From: Vitis vinifera
Lineage: Eukaryota; Streptophyta; Magnoliopsida; Vitales; Vitaceae
DNA length: 64,000 nt
Direction of reading: 5' to 3'
NCBI RefSeq assembly: GCF_030704535.1
Contig: NC_081822.1
Location: 4,641,001 to 4,705,000, forward strand
Shown: piece by piece, positions 22,928 to 32,900 of the stretch
How positions within the stretch are numbered: position 1 is the first letter of the stretch
Layout of the letters: every line of letters starts with the position of its first letter
Translations under genes and position numbers: made by a program
Notes under the pieces: generated by a model
What the model was told of the DNA's origin: nothing
Seen by the model: the letters and a program-made list of their open reading frames with translations, nothing else
Database searches by the model: none

Positions 22928-23899
22928 TTACTGATAGTACTGCTTTAAATTGGACACATTCCATGGTCTGAGTAACGGAGTGCCATCTAGCTTTTGTAAA
23001 TGATAGGCTCCATTTTCGTTTGCCTTAGACACTATGTAGGGTCCTTCCCAATTGGCTTGGAACTTTCCCGCGCCTACTTCAGCAGTATTTTCAAAAACTT
23101 TTCTAAGTACTAGCGTACCATTTTTGAAGTTTCGGGGCTTGACTTTTCGATTGTAATGCGCTGATGCCCTTTGTTGATAATCTGCCATCCGGATGGACGC
23201 GCTTTCTCTGACTTCGTCAGCCCAGTCCAAATTTCTTCCTAGTTCCGTGTTGGCGTCTTTTTGCTTTGCTGCATCAGTCCGGATAGTAGGAAGACCTATT
23301 TCAGTGGGAATGACTGCATCCATTCCATATGTGAGGGCAAAAGGAGTATTTCCTGTTGGTCGTCCGGATGTGGTTCGATAGGCCCACAGGACGCCGGGTA
23401 GTTCCTCCACCCACTTCCCTTTGGCTTGCTCCAGCCTTTTCTTTAAGGCATTGATTAGAGTTTTGTTTGTGGCTTCCGCCTGGCCATTGCTTTGAGGATA
23501 ACGTGGCGTGGAGTATGAATTCCGGATATTCAATTCCGAACAGAAATTCCTGAATGCAATGCTGTCAAATTGTGGACCATTGTCAGCTATGATGATTTGG
23601 GGAATTCCAAAGCGGCAAACAATGTTCTTCCATACGAATTTGGTGACATCTTTATCTTTGATGCTTGCATATGCTTCAACTTCTACCCATTTACTGAAGT
23701 AATCAGTGGCGACAAGGAGGAATTTCTTCTGGGCAGGTGCTGCTGGGAGGGGTCCCACAATGTCCATGCCCCATTGCGCGAAAGGCCATGGGCCTGAGAC
23801 CGATTTTAATGCGGCTGATGGCATGCGTGGAATGGGAGCGTATCTTTGACATTTATCGCACTTTTGGACATATGCTGCCGCGTTTTTCTTCATTGTTGG
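22928..23899 (-). pseudogene. Integrase core and C-terminal part of pol, after a nonsense codon
   Basis: This continues the pol frame after an in-frame TAG at 23900-23902. Counting from the Met at 23893, it shows the second Cys pair of the zinc-binding module (CDKC at 12-15), then the retroviral integrase core with D44 (GMDIVGP), D104 (IADNGPQF) and E140 (NGQAEATNK), an exact DD35E spacing. A C-terminal region follows, with GKFQANWEGPYIV near the end. The first half of the zinc module is on the other side of the stop, so the finger is cut in two. Apart from that codon the sequence is intact, which fits a recent mutation. It inserts element cDNA into the host genome. Confidence 0.85.
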
Positions 23900-26191
23900 C
23901 TAATAGTACCCTTGTGAATGAGCTCTATGTGCTAGGGATCGTCCTCCCGTATGATTTCCGCATATTCCTTCATGTAATTCAGCTAGTACATACTGGGCCT
24001 CTGAATGCCCAAGACAGCGAAGATAAGGTCCTGTGAAGGATCGCTTGTACAGGTGCCCCCCGATCAGGGTGAAACGGGCAGCTTGCACCCGGATTTTGTG
24101 CGCTTGTTTAGGATCTTCAGGTAAAGTGCCTGTCCGGAGATATTCTACAATATCATGCGTCCATTCTTGATGATCCGTTTGGTTTGCCTCAATGGTGTTG
24201 CAAGTAGAATCTTCTGTGACAGAGGGATTGGCTTGCACATGTATGGGCAGTAGAATGGCTTCTTTGATAGGGAGGGAGGCAGCTATGCCGGCCAAAGCGT
24301 CAGCGCGCCTATTGTCAGCTCGCCTAATTTTTTCGATTGTCCACTCGGTGAATTGCTGTAAGGTGCTTCTTACTTTGGCCAAGTATCGCGCCATGCGTGA
24401 GTCCTTAGCCTCATATTCTTTCTGGACATGCCTTACCACTAGCTGCGAGTCGCTGTAGATCCGAAGTTTGGAGACGGATAGCGCAAGGGCGAGGTCCAAT
24501 CCGGACAGGATGGCCTCGTATTCTGCTTCATTGTTAGACGCGGAGAATCCCAGCCGGATGGCTTGCTCCAGGTGTTCCCCAGTTGGGGACTGTAGTAAGA
24601 GCCCAACTCCAGAGCCCGATGAGCGTGAGGCTCCGTCAACTCGTAGTGTCCACCACTCCTGTTCACTTGACTCGTGGTGCTGATTGGGTCTTCGTGAATA
24701 TTCGAGCACGAAGTCGGCCATTACTTGGCCTTTTTTGGATAATCTGGGTTGGAATTCGATTCCAAATTCGCTCAATTCGATGGCCCATTGTAGCATTCGC
24801 CCCGTTAAATCTGGTTTGTGCAGAATGCTACGAAGGGGTTGGTCGGTTAGTACAATCACTGGGTGGGCTTGAAAATAGGGGCAGAGCTTTTGGGCAGCAC
24901 TTCGAAGAGCTAAGGCTGTTAGCTCCATTTTTGAATACCTGGTTTCTACATCTGCCAATGCCCTGCTGACATAGTAGACAGGTCTCTGCTCCTTTGGTGA
25001 AGGGCAGCGGAATAGGACGGCGCTGATTGCCCATTCTGAGACAGCCAGATACATGTATAGCTTTTCCTTTGGGATGAGGCTGCTTAAGATGGGTGGATGC
25101 ACAAGATAATGTTTAATTTTTTCCAACGCGTTTTGGCAATTGTCCGTCCACCCATGCGTTCCAGCTTTTCGTATTGCCAAGAAGAAGGGTCGCAACTCAT
25201 CAGTGAAGCGGGCTATGAAACGCCCTAACTCAACGAGCTTGCCTGTGAGGCGTTGTAACTCCTTTTTGTTCCTGGGAGGGGGTGTCTCCATGACTGCTTT
25301 GACTTGATCCGGGCTGACTTCTATGCCTCTTTGGCTGACCATAAATCCCAGAAATTTGCCAGCACTCACGCCAAAGGCACATTTGGAAGGATTTAACTTC
25401 ATGCCATACGTCCGTAAGAGGTGAAAAACTTCTTGCAAATGAAGGATATGCTGTTCTCGAGTTTTGCTTTTAACCACGATATCGTCAATATATACCTCTA
25501 CTGAGTGGCCTATCAGAGGTTTGAAGATTTTAGTCATCAATCTTTGATAAGTGGCGCCAGCATTTTTGAGTCCAAATGGCATGACTTTGTAGCAATAGAG
25601 GTCGTGTGGTGTTATGAATGCTGTCTTTTCTTCGTCATCGGGAGTCATGGGAATCTGGTGATATCCGGAGAAGGCATCCAAGAAAGAGAGCATCCCTTGC
25701 CCTGAAGTGGAATCCACAATTTGATCTATTCGTGGTAATGGAAAACTGTCTTTTGGACATGCGTTATTGAGATTGGTGTAATCAACACAGACTCGCCATT
25801 TGCCCTCTTTTTTTGGTACCACTACTACATTTGCCAACCAATCCGGATAAGATACCTCTCTGATGAATCCGGCTTCCAACAATTTGTTAATTTCATCTTG
25901 GATAACTCTTTGTCTATCCGGATGAAAGCGTCTAATCTTCTGTCGAATGGGTCTGGCTGCTGGAAAGACGTTAAGCTTGTGAGAGGCAATAGAGGGATGA
26001 ATTCCTTTCATATCCGAATGTGTCCATGCGAAGATGTCATGGTTGCTTCGAAGGATATTTTGTATGCTCTGAGTTTCTTCTTGCGTCATGAGGGAACTGA
26101 TATTCGTGAGGTGATCATTCTCTTCTGAGATTTGGATTGTTTGTAAGGGATCCGCTGCCGGGGGATCTTTGTCCGCCGGACCCAATAATTG
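23900..26191 (-). CDS. Pol: reverse transcriptase, RNase H x2, start of integrase
   Basis: Same frame as gag-protease, entered only by reading through the TAG at 26192-26194; there is no ATG near the start. Residues counted from the TTG codon at 26185: RT with RVCVDY (131), FLDAFSGYHQI (168) and the catalytic YIDD (232-235); then a first RNase H-like domain (about 370-480) in which the usual early Asp appears to be missing (AVSEWAISAV), probably the degenerate tether copy; then a second RNase H (about 500-640) with WTLRVDGAS, NNEAEYEAI and IYSDSQLV, which looks catalytically complete. The H-H half of the integrase zinc module follows (ELHEGICGNHTG). The frame ends at the nonsense TAG at 23900-23902. 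Confidence 0.9.
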   Translation of the reverse strand, partial: QLLGPADKDPPAADPLQTIQISEENDHLTNISSLMTQEETQSIQNILRSNHDIFAWTHSDMKGIHPSIASHKLNVFPAARPIRQKIRRFHPDRQRVIQDEINKLLEAGFIREVSYPDWLANVVVVPKKEGKWRVCVDYTNLNNACPKDSFPLPRIDQIVDSTSGQGMLSFLDAFSGYHQIPMTPDDEEKTAFITPHDLYCYKVMPFGLKNAGATYQRLMTKIFKPLIGHSVEVYIDDIVVKSKTREQHILHLQEVFHLLRTYGMKLNPSKCAFGVSAGKFLGFMVSQRGIEVSPDQVKAVMETPPPRNKKELQRLTGKLVELGRFIARFTDELRPFFLAIRKAGTHGWTDNCQNALEKIKHYLVHPPILSSLIPKEKLYMYLAVSEWAISAVLFRCPSPKEQRPVYYVSRALADVETRYSKMELTALALRSAAQKLCPYFQAHPVIVLTDQPLRSILHKPDLTGRMLQWAIELSEFGIEFQPRLSKKGQVMADFVLEYSRRPNQHHESSEQEWWTLRVDGASRSSGSGVGLLLQSPTGEHLEQAIRLGFSASNNEAEYEAILSGLDLALALSVSKLRIYSDSQLVVRHVQKEYEAKDSRMARYLAKVRSTLQQFTEWTIEKIRRADNRRADALAGIAASLPIKEAILLPIHVQANPSVTEDSTCNTIEANQTDHQEWTHDIVEYLRTGTLPEDPKQAHKIRVQAARFTLIGGHLYKRSFTGPYLRCLGHSEAQYVLAELHEGICGNHTGGRSLAHRAHSQGYY

Positions 26192-26197
26192 CTATTG
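26186..26197 (-). promoter_or_regulatory. Leaky amber stop, gag-pro/pol readthrough site
   Basis: On the - strand the codons are CAA TAG CAA TTA. Pol continues in the same frame right after the TAG. UAG followed by CAR-YYA is the tobamovirus-type readthrough signal known to be sufficient in plants, and the preceding CAA also matches tobacco mosaic virus. Only this one stop separates the two frames. Confidence 0.75.
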
Positions 26198-28477
26198 GTC
26201 GTGTGCAATGCTAGGCTCAGGGGGAGATGCATCCTCCTGGTTAGCGACTGCCTCACGTGCTATTTGATAGCACTGACGAGCGGCTAACTGGCTGCCATAC
26301 AAGTCAGTTTGCCCTTCGTCGGTGAGGAAACTCACCATTTGATGATATGTGGACGGGATGGCTTTCATGTAGTGAAGCCATGTGCGTCCCAAGATGACAT
26401 TGAAGGGTGATAACTCTTGTACCACTGAGAATTGCACGTTGAGAGTGACTGTGCCAACTTTGACCGGCAGTATAATGTCTCCTAAGGACGTGGTTGATGA
26501 TCCGTTGAATCCGAATAAGATTCGTCCGGGGTTTTCGAGACCCGCGAGACTATGTCCCATATGGCCAATGACTGATGCTTGTACCAGATCGGCTGAACTG
26601 CCTGGGTCAACCAAGATACGCCTTACATCGAAATCTCCTATTTCTAGGGAGAGGATGAGGGCGTCGCGATGTGGCTGTAGCGTCCGGGTGGGATCTACTG
26701 GTGGGAAAATGATTGTCCCATCTATGGGGCGAGGGCCCTCTCCAGTAAGACCCGGCCGGATGGAATTAATGCGTTCGTGTATTGACGCGGCCCGCAGCAA
26801 TTTCTGCCTTTTACGCCTGGAATCGTATTCTTCGTCAGACGGGCCCCCATTGATATAGTTTATGACAGCCTTGGGGGCGACTGGGGCCCTCGGGGCCCCA
26901 GAGTTATGACGCTGAGATACGTCCCTTCCTCCAGTATCTGAGCGGAGGTACTGTTTTAAATGTCCTGCTTTGATGAGCCTTTCAACTAGATACTGGAGGG
27001 ATCGACATGTCTCTGTTGTATGACCATGGTCTTTGTGGAAGGCGCATTTCTTGCTGCGGTCTCTTATGGATGGGTCCGTTTCGAGGGGTCTAGGCCACCT
27101 GAAGTCGGACAACCCTTGGATCATTGGGAGAAGTTTTTCGTATGATATGGATAGGGGTGTGACGGGCGGCCTATCCGGACGACTCGGCCCGTCCTGTCTC
27201 CGGTCAACTGGTTTTGGACGGTCCGGAGGTTTGGCATGTCTGTCCGCGTTATCTCTAGAAGCCCGTCCGGCAACCAAAACTTGCTGAGTGGCTGCACGCA
27301 CGTCATCTTCGAGCATTGAATATTTGTTAGCACGTCTGAACAAATCGTCCATCGTTGTAGGAGGCTTTTTTGCCAGTGATTCAAAAAATGGAGTGCCTGG
27401 ACAAATGCTTCTCTTGAAGATTTGTAGGACAGCATCCATGCTGCAAACCTCTATTTGGAGTACGGCTTGGCCAAATCGTTTCACAAATTCCCTTAAAGAT
27501 TCGTTGTCTTTCATTTTTATATTCTGGAGGGTGCTGATATTCTGCTTGTGTCGAGCAGAGCACAGATACTGTCCCACGAATGCTTCAGAGAGATCCCTGA
27601 AATTGTCAATAGAGTTAGGAGGTAGGCGATGAAACCATGAGAGGGCCTGCCCTTGAAGGCTGGCGGGGAATACTTTGCATAGCAATGCATCGTTGCCAAT
27701 ATCGAGCGTCATGAGCTGTCGATAGTGCATGATGTGATCGAAGGGATCATTGGTCCCATCGTATGTGGAAAACTTTGGTACGAGGAATCCCCTTGGGGGC
27801 TCGTAATGGGTGATATGAGAGCAAAAGGGCGTGGAGAGCATGTCATCCAGCCTTTTGCTGATGGAGCCAATAGGTGGTTCGTTTGGGAGGTTTCTCCCAG
27901 CTGGTCGTTCCGCTAGGTGTGAGTGAACGTTCCGCATCGCCGGGATGACCAAGGGGTCACGATGCGGAGGTACGTTCTGCACCATGGGAGCGACCATAGG
28001 ATCGGGGCGTGGTGCCCGGGTTGTGGCTACTAGTGGCTTTGATCTCCCAAGCTCTTGTGGGCCTAGTCTTGCGCGCATAGAACTTGACAACTGTGATTTT
28101 CTATCGCGTTGTCTTTTTGCTGAAAAATGAGTGGAATCTGAGCTTTCCTCACGGGGAGCTCGAGGCATGGGTGTGCGTGGCTCATGGGGCCTTGCGTTGT
28201 ATGCTCCTGGGACAGCTCCTGTTGACCCAGGATATATTGATTCTGGTTCTGGCCTAGAGTTTGCCACCTGGCCCCTTGAACGCTGACGACGAGGAGGGCC
28301 TGACGTTGAGGCTTGAATGCGTAACACCGCGTTTTCTTCCCTTAACCTCTCCGTCTCCTGGAGGAGAGCTCTTAGTTGTTTTTCGCTCGCCAACTGTCTT
28401 TTTTCGATGGCCTGACGCCATTCGTGATTATCTTCCTCCTTTCTTCCAGATGATCGACTTTGGGAAGGTGTGGCCAT
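26192..28477 (-). CDS. Gag and aspartic protease polyprotein
   Basis: 761 residues from the ATG at 28477 (MATPSQSRSS). The frame is open upstream into the LTR, but this is the first Met after the primer binding site. Order: a coiled-coil segment near the N-terminus (EKRQLASEKQLRALLQETER), a basic Pro/Arg-rich linker, the retrotransposon gag core (PFDHIMHYRQLM, QALSWFHRLP, FVGQYLCSARHKQNISTL), a Cys/His cluster CAFHKDHGHTTETC in place of a classic CCHC knuckle, and an aspartic protease with VDPGSSADL plus ILGRTWLH. It forms the particle and cleaves the polyprotein. It ends CAA TAG, followed by CAA TTA and the open pol frame. Confidence 0.9.
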   Translation of the reverse strand: MATPSQSRSSGRKEEDNHEWRQAIEKRQLASEKQLRALLQETERLREENAVLRIQASTSGPPRRQRSRGQVANSRPEPESIYPGSTGAVPGAYNARPHEPRTPMPRAPREESSDSTHFSAKRQRDRKSQLSSSMRARLGPQELGRSKPLVATTRAPRPDPMVAPMVQNVPPHRDPLVIPAMRNVHSHLAERPAGRNLPNEPPIGSISKRLDDMLSTPFCSHITHYEPPRGFLVPKFSTYDGTNDPFDHIMHYRQLMTLDIGNDALLCKVFPASLQGQALSWFHRLPPNSIDNFRDLSEAFVGQYLCSARHKQNISTLQNIKMKDNESLREFVKRFGQAVLQIEVCSMDAVLQIFKRSICPGTPFFESLAKKPPTTMDDLFRRANKYSMLEDDVRAATQQVLVAGRASRDNADRHAKPPDRPKPVDRRQDGPSRPDRPPVTPLSISYEKLLPMIQGLSDFRWPRPLETDPSIRDRSKKCAFHKDHGHTTETCRSLQYLVERLIKAGHLKQYLRSDTGGRDVSQRHNSGAPRAPVAPKAVINYINGGPSDEEYDSRRKRQKLLRAASIHERINSIRPGLTGEGPRPIDGTIIFPPVDPTRTLQPHRDALILSLEIGDFDVRRILVDPGSSADLVQASVIGHMGHSLAGLENPGRILFGFNGSSTTSLGDIILPVKVGTVTLNVQFSVVQELSPFNVILGRTWLHYMKAIPSTYHQMVSFLTDEGQTDLYGSQLAARQCYQIAREAVANQEDASPPEPSIAHDQ

Positions 28478-28517
28478 CTTTGCTAGTGACTGAATCAGAA
28501 TGAAAAGTAAAAGTCTT

Positions 28518-28533
28518 CCCACAGACGGCGCCA
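28518..28533 (-). other. Primer binding site, Asp-tRNA type
   Basis: TGGCGCCGTCTGTGGG on the - strand, one base after the 5' LTR. The first nine to ten bases match the 3' end of plant tRNA-Asp (TGGCGCCGT), as in Tat-lineage elements. The gag ATG is only about 57 bases from the LTR, a short leader. Confidence 0.7.
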
Positions 28534-28534
28534 A

Positions 28535-29323
28535 TGTTGTCGCCTCGCGTATCCGGTGGTCCACGTTGCTGCTATATGGATGGACACGTGATTCTCAACA
28601 CACAAGGGGTTCTTGATTCAGTGGTTGCACCTGCAAAAGGCATCCGGACAGGGTGTCCGGACGCACCCTCCGATGGTATTGTTAGCCATGGTGAGAGAGA
28701 TATATATAAATCAGTTGGCCTTTTACTAGGTATCAAGAGGTTACAAGGGGATCCCCCTCTTCTTCGTGCGAAGGTATATATATATAGCTTCAGGGGTACT
28801 GTTCCTCTCATTAATGGTGAGGAGATATTTTATGTTGTGATGATGACAATAGGTGTTAGTAGGAGCATTATCGCCCTACGAACGACCGTCAGAAATCATG
28901 GTAGGTGATGCGGCTGTCAGAGATCGTGGGCAGTGATTATGTAGAATGATCGTGGGAAGTGACTTGCTGTCACTTCCCCTTGTCTTCTCACTCTGCAGGT
29001 GATGGGATGTGGGTCATGGCTGCTTGTTGTGATTGCGTGTAAGACTCGCTTTATTTTAATTGACCATCCAGACGATTTATATCCGGATGGCTCATGCTAA
29101 TCATCCGGATGTGTTGTGGAGACCATCCGGATGTCTACGCTCTGCCTGCGTCGTTTGCTCTTCCTTGGATAGGGCTTGGCTTTCCTTGAGGTGGTCCGGA
29201 TAGGATAACTGCACCATGCATACCTTTAGGGGAATCCGGATGATGATGGTCCGGATGATAATATGTGCCACGCGTCACCATGAACTGCGTGCCACGTGTT
29301 TCTCAAGGGGAGGGGTCCCTACA
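28535..29323 (-). repeat. 5' LTR of the gypsy element, full length
   Basis: 789 bp, TG...CA. It contains the 359-bp segment absent from the other LTR (28692-29050), with a TATATATATATA tract at 28775-28786 that is the likely core promoter on the - strand. It is rich in the short motif TCCGGA. Confidence 0.92.
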
Positions 29324-29328
29324 AATTC

Positions 29329-29930
29329 GAATCCACCTCGCTATCATTCCTGGATGTTTGAGCAATGGGTCTGGTCGAGCAGCCCGACCTGTGGACACTG
29401 GGATCCTGGAGCACAGCGCTGTCCTTCTAGTTAATAAGTTGGAATCATGGTTCGACTTGGTTTCTGTTCACGTCGTAGCCATTTGCGATTTGCTCAGTAA
29501 CAATGGTGACTTAATCATGGGCCGTGGGCTGCTTTCAAGACTTGGGCTTTTCAATTGGATTCGGCCCAATTGGGTTTGGACTCAGGTGATGAATGAGCCG
29601 GCCCAATCCGGAGAATGTTGAATTTAAAGTTTGGACCATATTATCTGTTGGAAGTTCTGATTTCTTAAAATTTTTATGTTTTTGAAGGTTTAAGGAGTGA
29701 GGACTTGAGTGTGAATTCATCGCAGAGCATAGTTTGGTGGAATGGCTGTGTACATTCGCCTGATTCTTTGTAATATTATGTAAAAGAAAAAAAAAAAATT
29801 TGAGATTAAAGAAAAACACATGACCAAGCTGAGTCGCAGAAAAGAAAAAAGAATCAAGGCTTTTTAAGGCAGAAGACGGTGATCTCCTCAGTTTCCAGTT
29901 TCCAGTTTCCGCCATCCACAGCCAAATCTC
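29329..29930. other. Upstream region of PTPA
   Basis: No gene. It holds the promoter and 5' UTR of the PTPA gene; no clear TATA box is visible. The gypsy element ends about 600 bases before the start codon. Confidence 0.5.
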
Positions 29931-32900
29931 ATGGATCCCCATCAACACCAACCCATTGGACAAGCAGACGAAACCTCGCCCCCTCCCTCCAACACCGCTG
30001 CCACTTCATGCCGCTGCTGCGGCGGCCCCACCACATGCCCACCTCCACCGGCATGGTCCGACATCTCTCCGCCACCCTCCTACCGCCCCATCCGCGCCCC
30101 CGCCATCAACCTTCCTCCTTCCAACTCTCAACAAGCTATCATCCTAGCCCCCGTTCCTCAAGCCCAGAAGACCCCCGTTGTCTCTCCGCCCTATCTTTTC
30201 CAAATCCCCGTCAAGCGAATCCAGACCCCAGACGACATTCGCCATTTCCATGACTCCGATTCCGGCAAGAACTTCTTAGGTTTCGTCGTTTCCCTTAGCG
30301 AATCCATTCGCTCCCACAAAATTTCCGACCCTTGCCACCAATCACCAATCCTCAATTCTATTCTCTCCATCCTTCAATCTCTAATCGACTGGGTCGACGA
30401 AATACCTCCCGTTCAACAATCTTCCCGTTACGGTAATCTCTCTTTTAGGGTTTGGCAAAGTCGGTTGTTCGATAATAGCGAGCAACTGATGCTCCAATTC
30501 CTCCCCGATGATCTGCGGTCAGCTACCGTCGAACTCGTCCCTTACTTTGCCGATAGTTTTGGGAATTCGAGTCGAATCGATTATGGAACCGGTCATGAGA
30601 CCAATTTTGCTGCGTGGCTTTATTGTTTGGCTAGATTAGGGTTGCTCAAGGAAGAGGATTACCAGGCTCTTGTTTCTAGGGTTTTTGTGAAGTACCTTGA
30701 ATTGATGAGGAAATTGCAATTCGTCTATTGCCTTGAACCTGCGGGATCCCATGGAGTTTGGGGTCTGGACGACTATCATTTTCTGCCATTTATATTTGGG
30801 TCGTCGCAGCTGATCGATCACAAGTATATGAAACCCAAGTCAATTCATAATCAGGATATTCTGGACAACTTCTCCAAGGAGTATATGTATATTTCTTGCA
30901 TTGCATTTGTGAAGCAGGTGAAGAAAGGCCTATTTGCAGAGCATTCCCCATTGTTAGATGATATCAGTGGTGTACCTAATTGGAACAAAGTGAATAGTGG
31001 GATGCTCAAAATGTATAAAGCTGAGGTGTTGGAGAAGGTTCCAATTATGCAGCATTTCCTATTTGGGTGGCTCATCAAATGGTATGATCACTGTTAATGA
31101 GTAATTAGCCCTGTATGTGATTCATGCATTTTTAGTTCATTATAAGTCATCCACACTTTGCATCATGTTTAATTGGGAATCTTAAAATTATTACGAGTTT
31201 TTATGGTGTTTTATGAGCATAATGGTTATATTTATATCGTCTATATCAGTAGCCTATATGGATATTTGGTGCTAAACCTGATATTTTTGGTCCCTGTATA
31301 TTCATCTATTATTTCAATGACAATGTTGGTTGAGGAACAACTCTAGTGTTGATACCTTGATCCATGGGTTTTGTCAGGCTGAGACTTTCATTAGCTATTT
31401 GATCCTCACCACCACTGATTGCTATACTGATTTTTTTTTTACCTATGATTTCTGTCATCATTTTATTTAATGCATAGAACCCTACTTGTTAGCTATATGA
31501 TGTAGAAGTGATGCACTGAGTCAATGTTCATGATGAAATAGAACCAAAGAGATTGGCATTATGTTGGGTTGGTCCATTTTTTTGGATTCATTAACCAAGT
31601 TACTACATATGTTCCTTTGATATTTATTATTTGAGTAATGGCCATAAACACACACATATGTGTGTGTGTGTGTGCATGTGTATATATGTATGTACAAACT
31701 ACAATAAATATCAGCCTTTTCATAAAAATTTTGCTTGAGTTTTCCTTCTCTCTGCACTTTTAACATGTGTTAATGTTTCAACAGTCTGCTTTAGTCCTCA
31801 TTCTAAGCTTGTTAATGTGCCTTTACTTCAAACATCTTTTCCCACCTTCTGAGTCATTTCTTTTAAGTCATGTATCTCATCTTATAGAAATTCAAGTGTA
31901 ATCTAATGTCTTGAGCCATTTTAATTATTTTAGTTTGATTTGATTTAAAAAAAAATTTTAATGATCAAAACTTTCAAATTATAATGCATTTGGCTAGTGA
32001 ATATTACTTATAAGCCCAATGTCTCTAGACAAATATATCTGGGTTTTTAATACATCTCATGAGTTCCATTTGGTATTCTAACCCTTTTAGCTAAGTGGTT
32101 GCATTTCTACATGGGAGGTCTGAGAATCTCTGAAAGCTAAAACTAAAATAAAGTGATTTAGTTAGTTAGTGCTTATATTCTGACTACTGGTTGTGTAATA
32201 AGGGATTTTTTTTGTGGCCATTTCGGATAATGGCATAATTTCCTATGTTTCTGAGCTTTTCAAAATCTCACCTATCAACAACTTTCATATGAAACTCTGA
32301 ATGAAGTTTTTTTTTTATAATCATTAATGGTATATTTTGGTAATTGAATAGCTGATACTACTTATGGGACAGGCAGCACAGTGGAATCCTGGTCAAACCC
32401 CCTCCAAAAACCCCAGAAAGGGATGTCTTTAGAACTGTAATAGAAAAGAGAAGACATTTTGAAGCTATTATAACCATATTATTGCATGTTACTTCAATCC
32501 ATTGGGAGATTTGAAGAACAGGTGTTCCAATACTGAAACTGGTGCTTGATGAGCATGACGGAATCAGTTCTAGGATGGATAAAACTGCAGGCTCACACAC
32601 AGAAACACACCTGTGCACACAGTGAACATGTGCACATGTGCAAACACACATTTGGTTGGTCTCCCCCAGTGGGTGTACTTCTGTATGATGAGATCAATGA
32701 GGACATATTGTGTCTTTGTTCCGGATCCTGACCATCTTAGTCCCATACAATTTGGTCCAAGTTGGCTTACAATTACCCAAAGCCACATAAGAACCACTTT
32801 GTGGCTTGCATGATATTTGTGACAATGATTAGTAAAGGCATCTTCTTTATGGGGTCTTTGGGTTCATCTTGGAGTCCTCCATTTTGACTTGATGTGTCAT

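Larger units (their letters stand above)
19227..29328 (-). mobile_element. Ty3/gypsy LTR retrotransposon, Tat-like, - strand
   Basis: The element spans 19232-29323 (10,092 bp) between perfect 5-bp TSDs AATTC (19227-19231, 29324-29328). LTRs begin TGTAGGGACC and end GACAACA on the - strand. Order on that strand: 5' LTR, PBS, gag-protease, RT, two RNase H domains, integrase, then an antisense gene, polypurine tract and 3' LTR. RT/RNase H before integrase marks Ty3/gypsy. The double RNase H, an Asp-tRNA-like PBS and an extra antisense ORF point to the Tat lineage. By my base-by-base reading the shared LTR parts differ at four sites, all transitions, so the insertion is young. Adding back the missing 359 bp gives 10,451 bp, close to what I recall for grape Gret1; relationship unproven. 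Confidence 0.93.

Noticed and set aside
24192-24969. + strand frames opposite pol
   Set aside because: Shadows of the reverse transcriptase and RNase H coding strand.
28478-28564. N-terminal extension of gag
   Set aside because: It runs through the PBS into the LTR; the ATG at 28477 is the first plausible start after the PBS.
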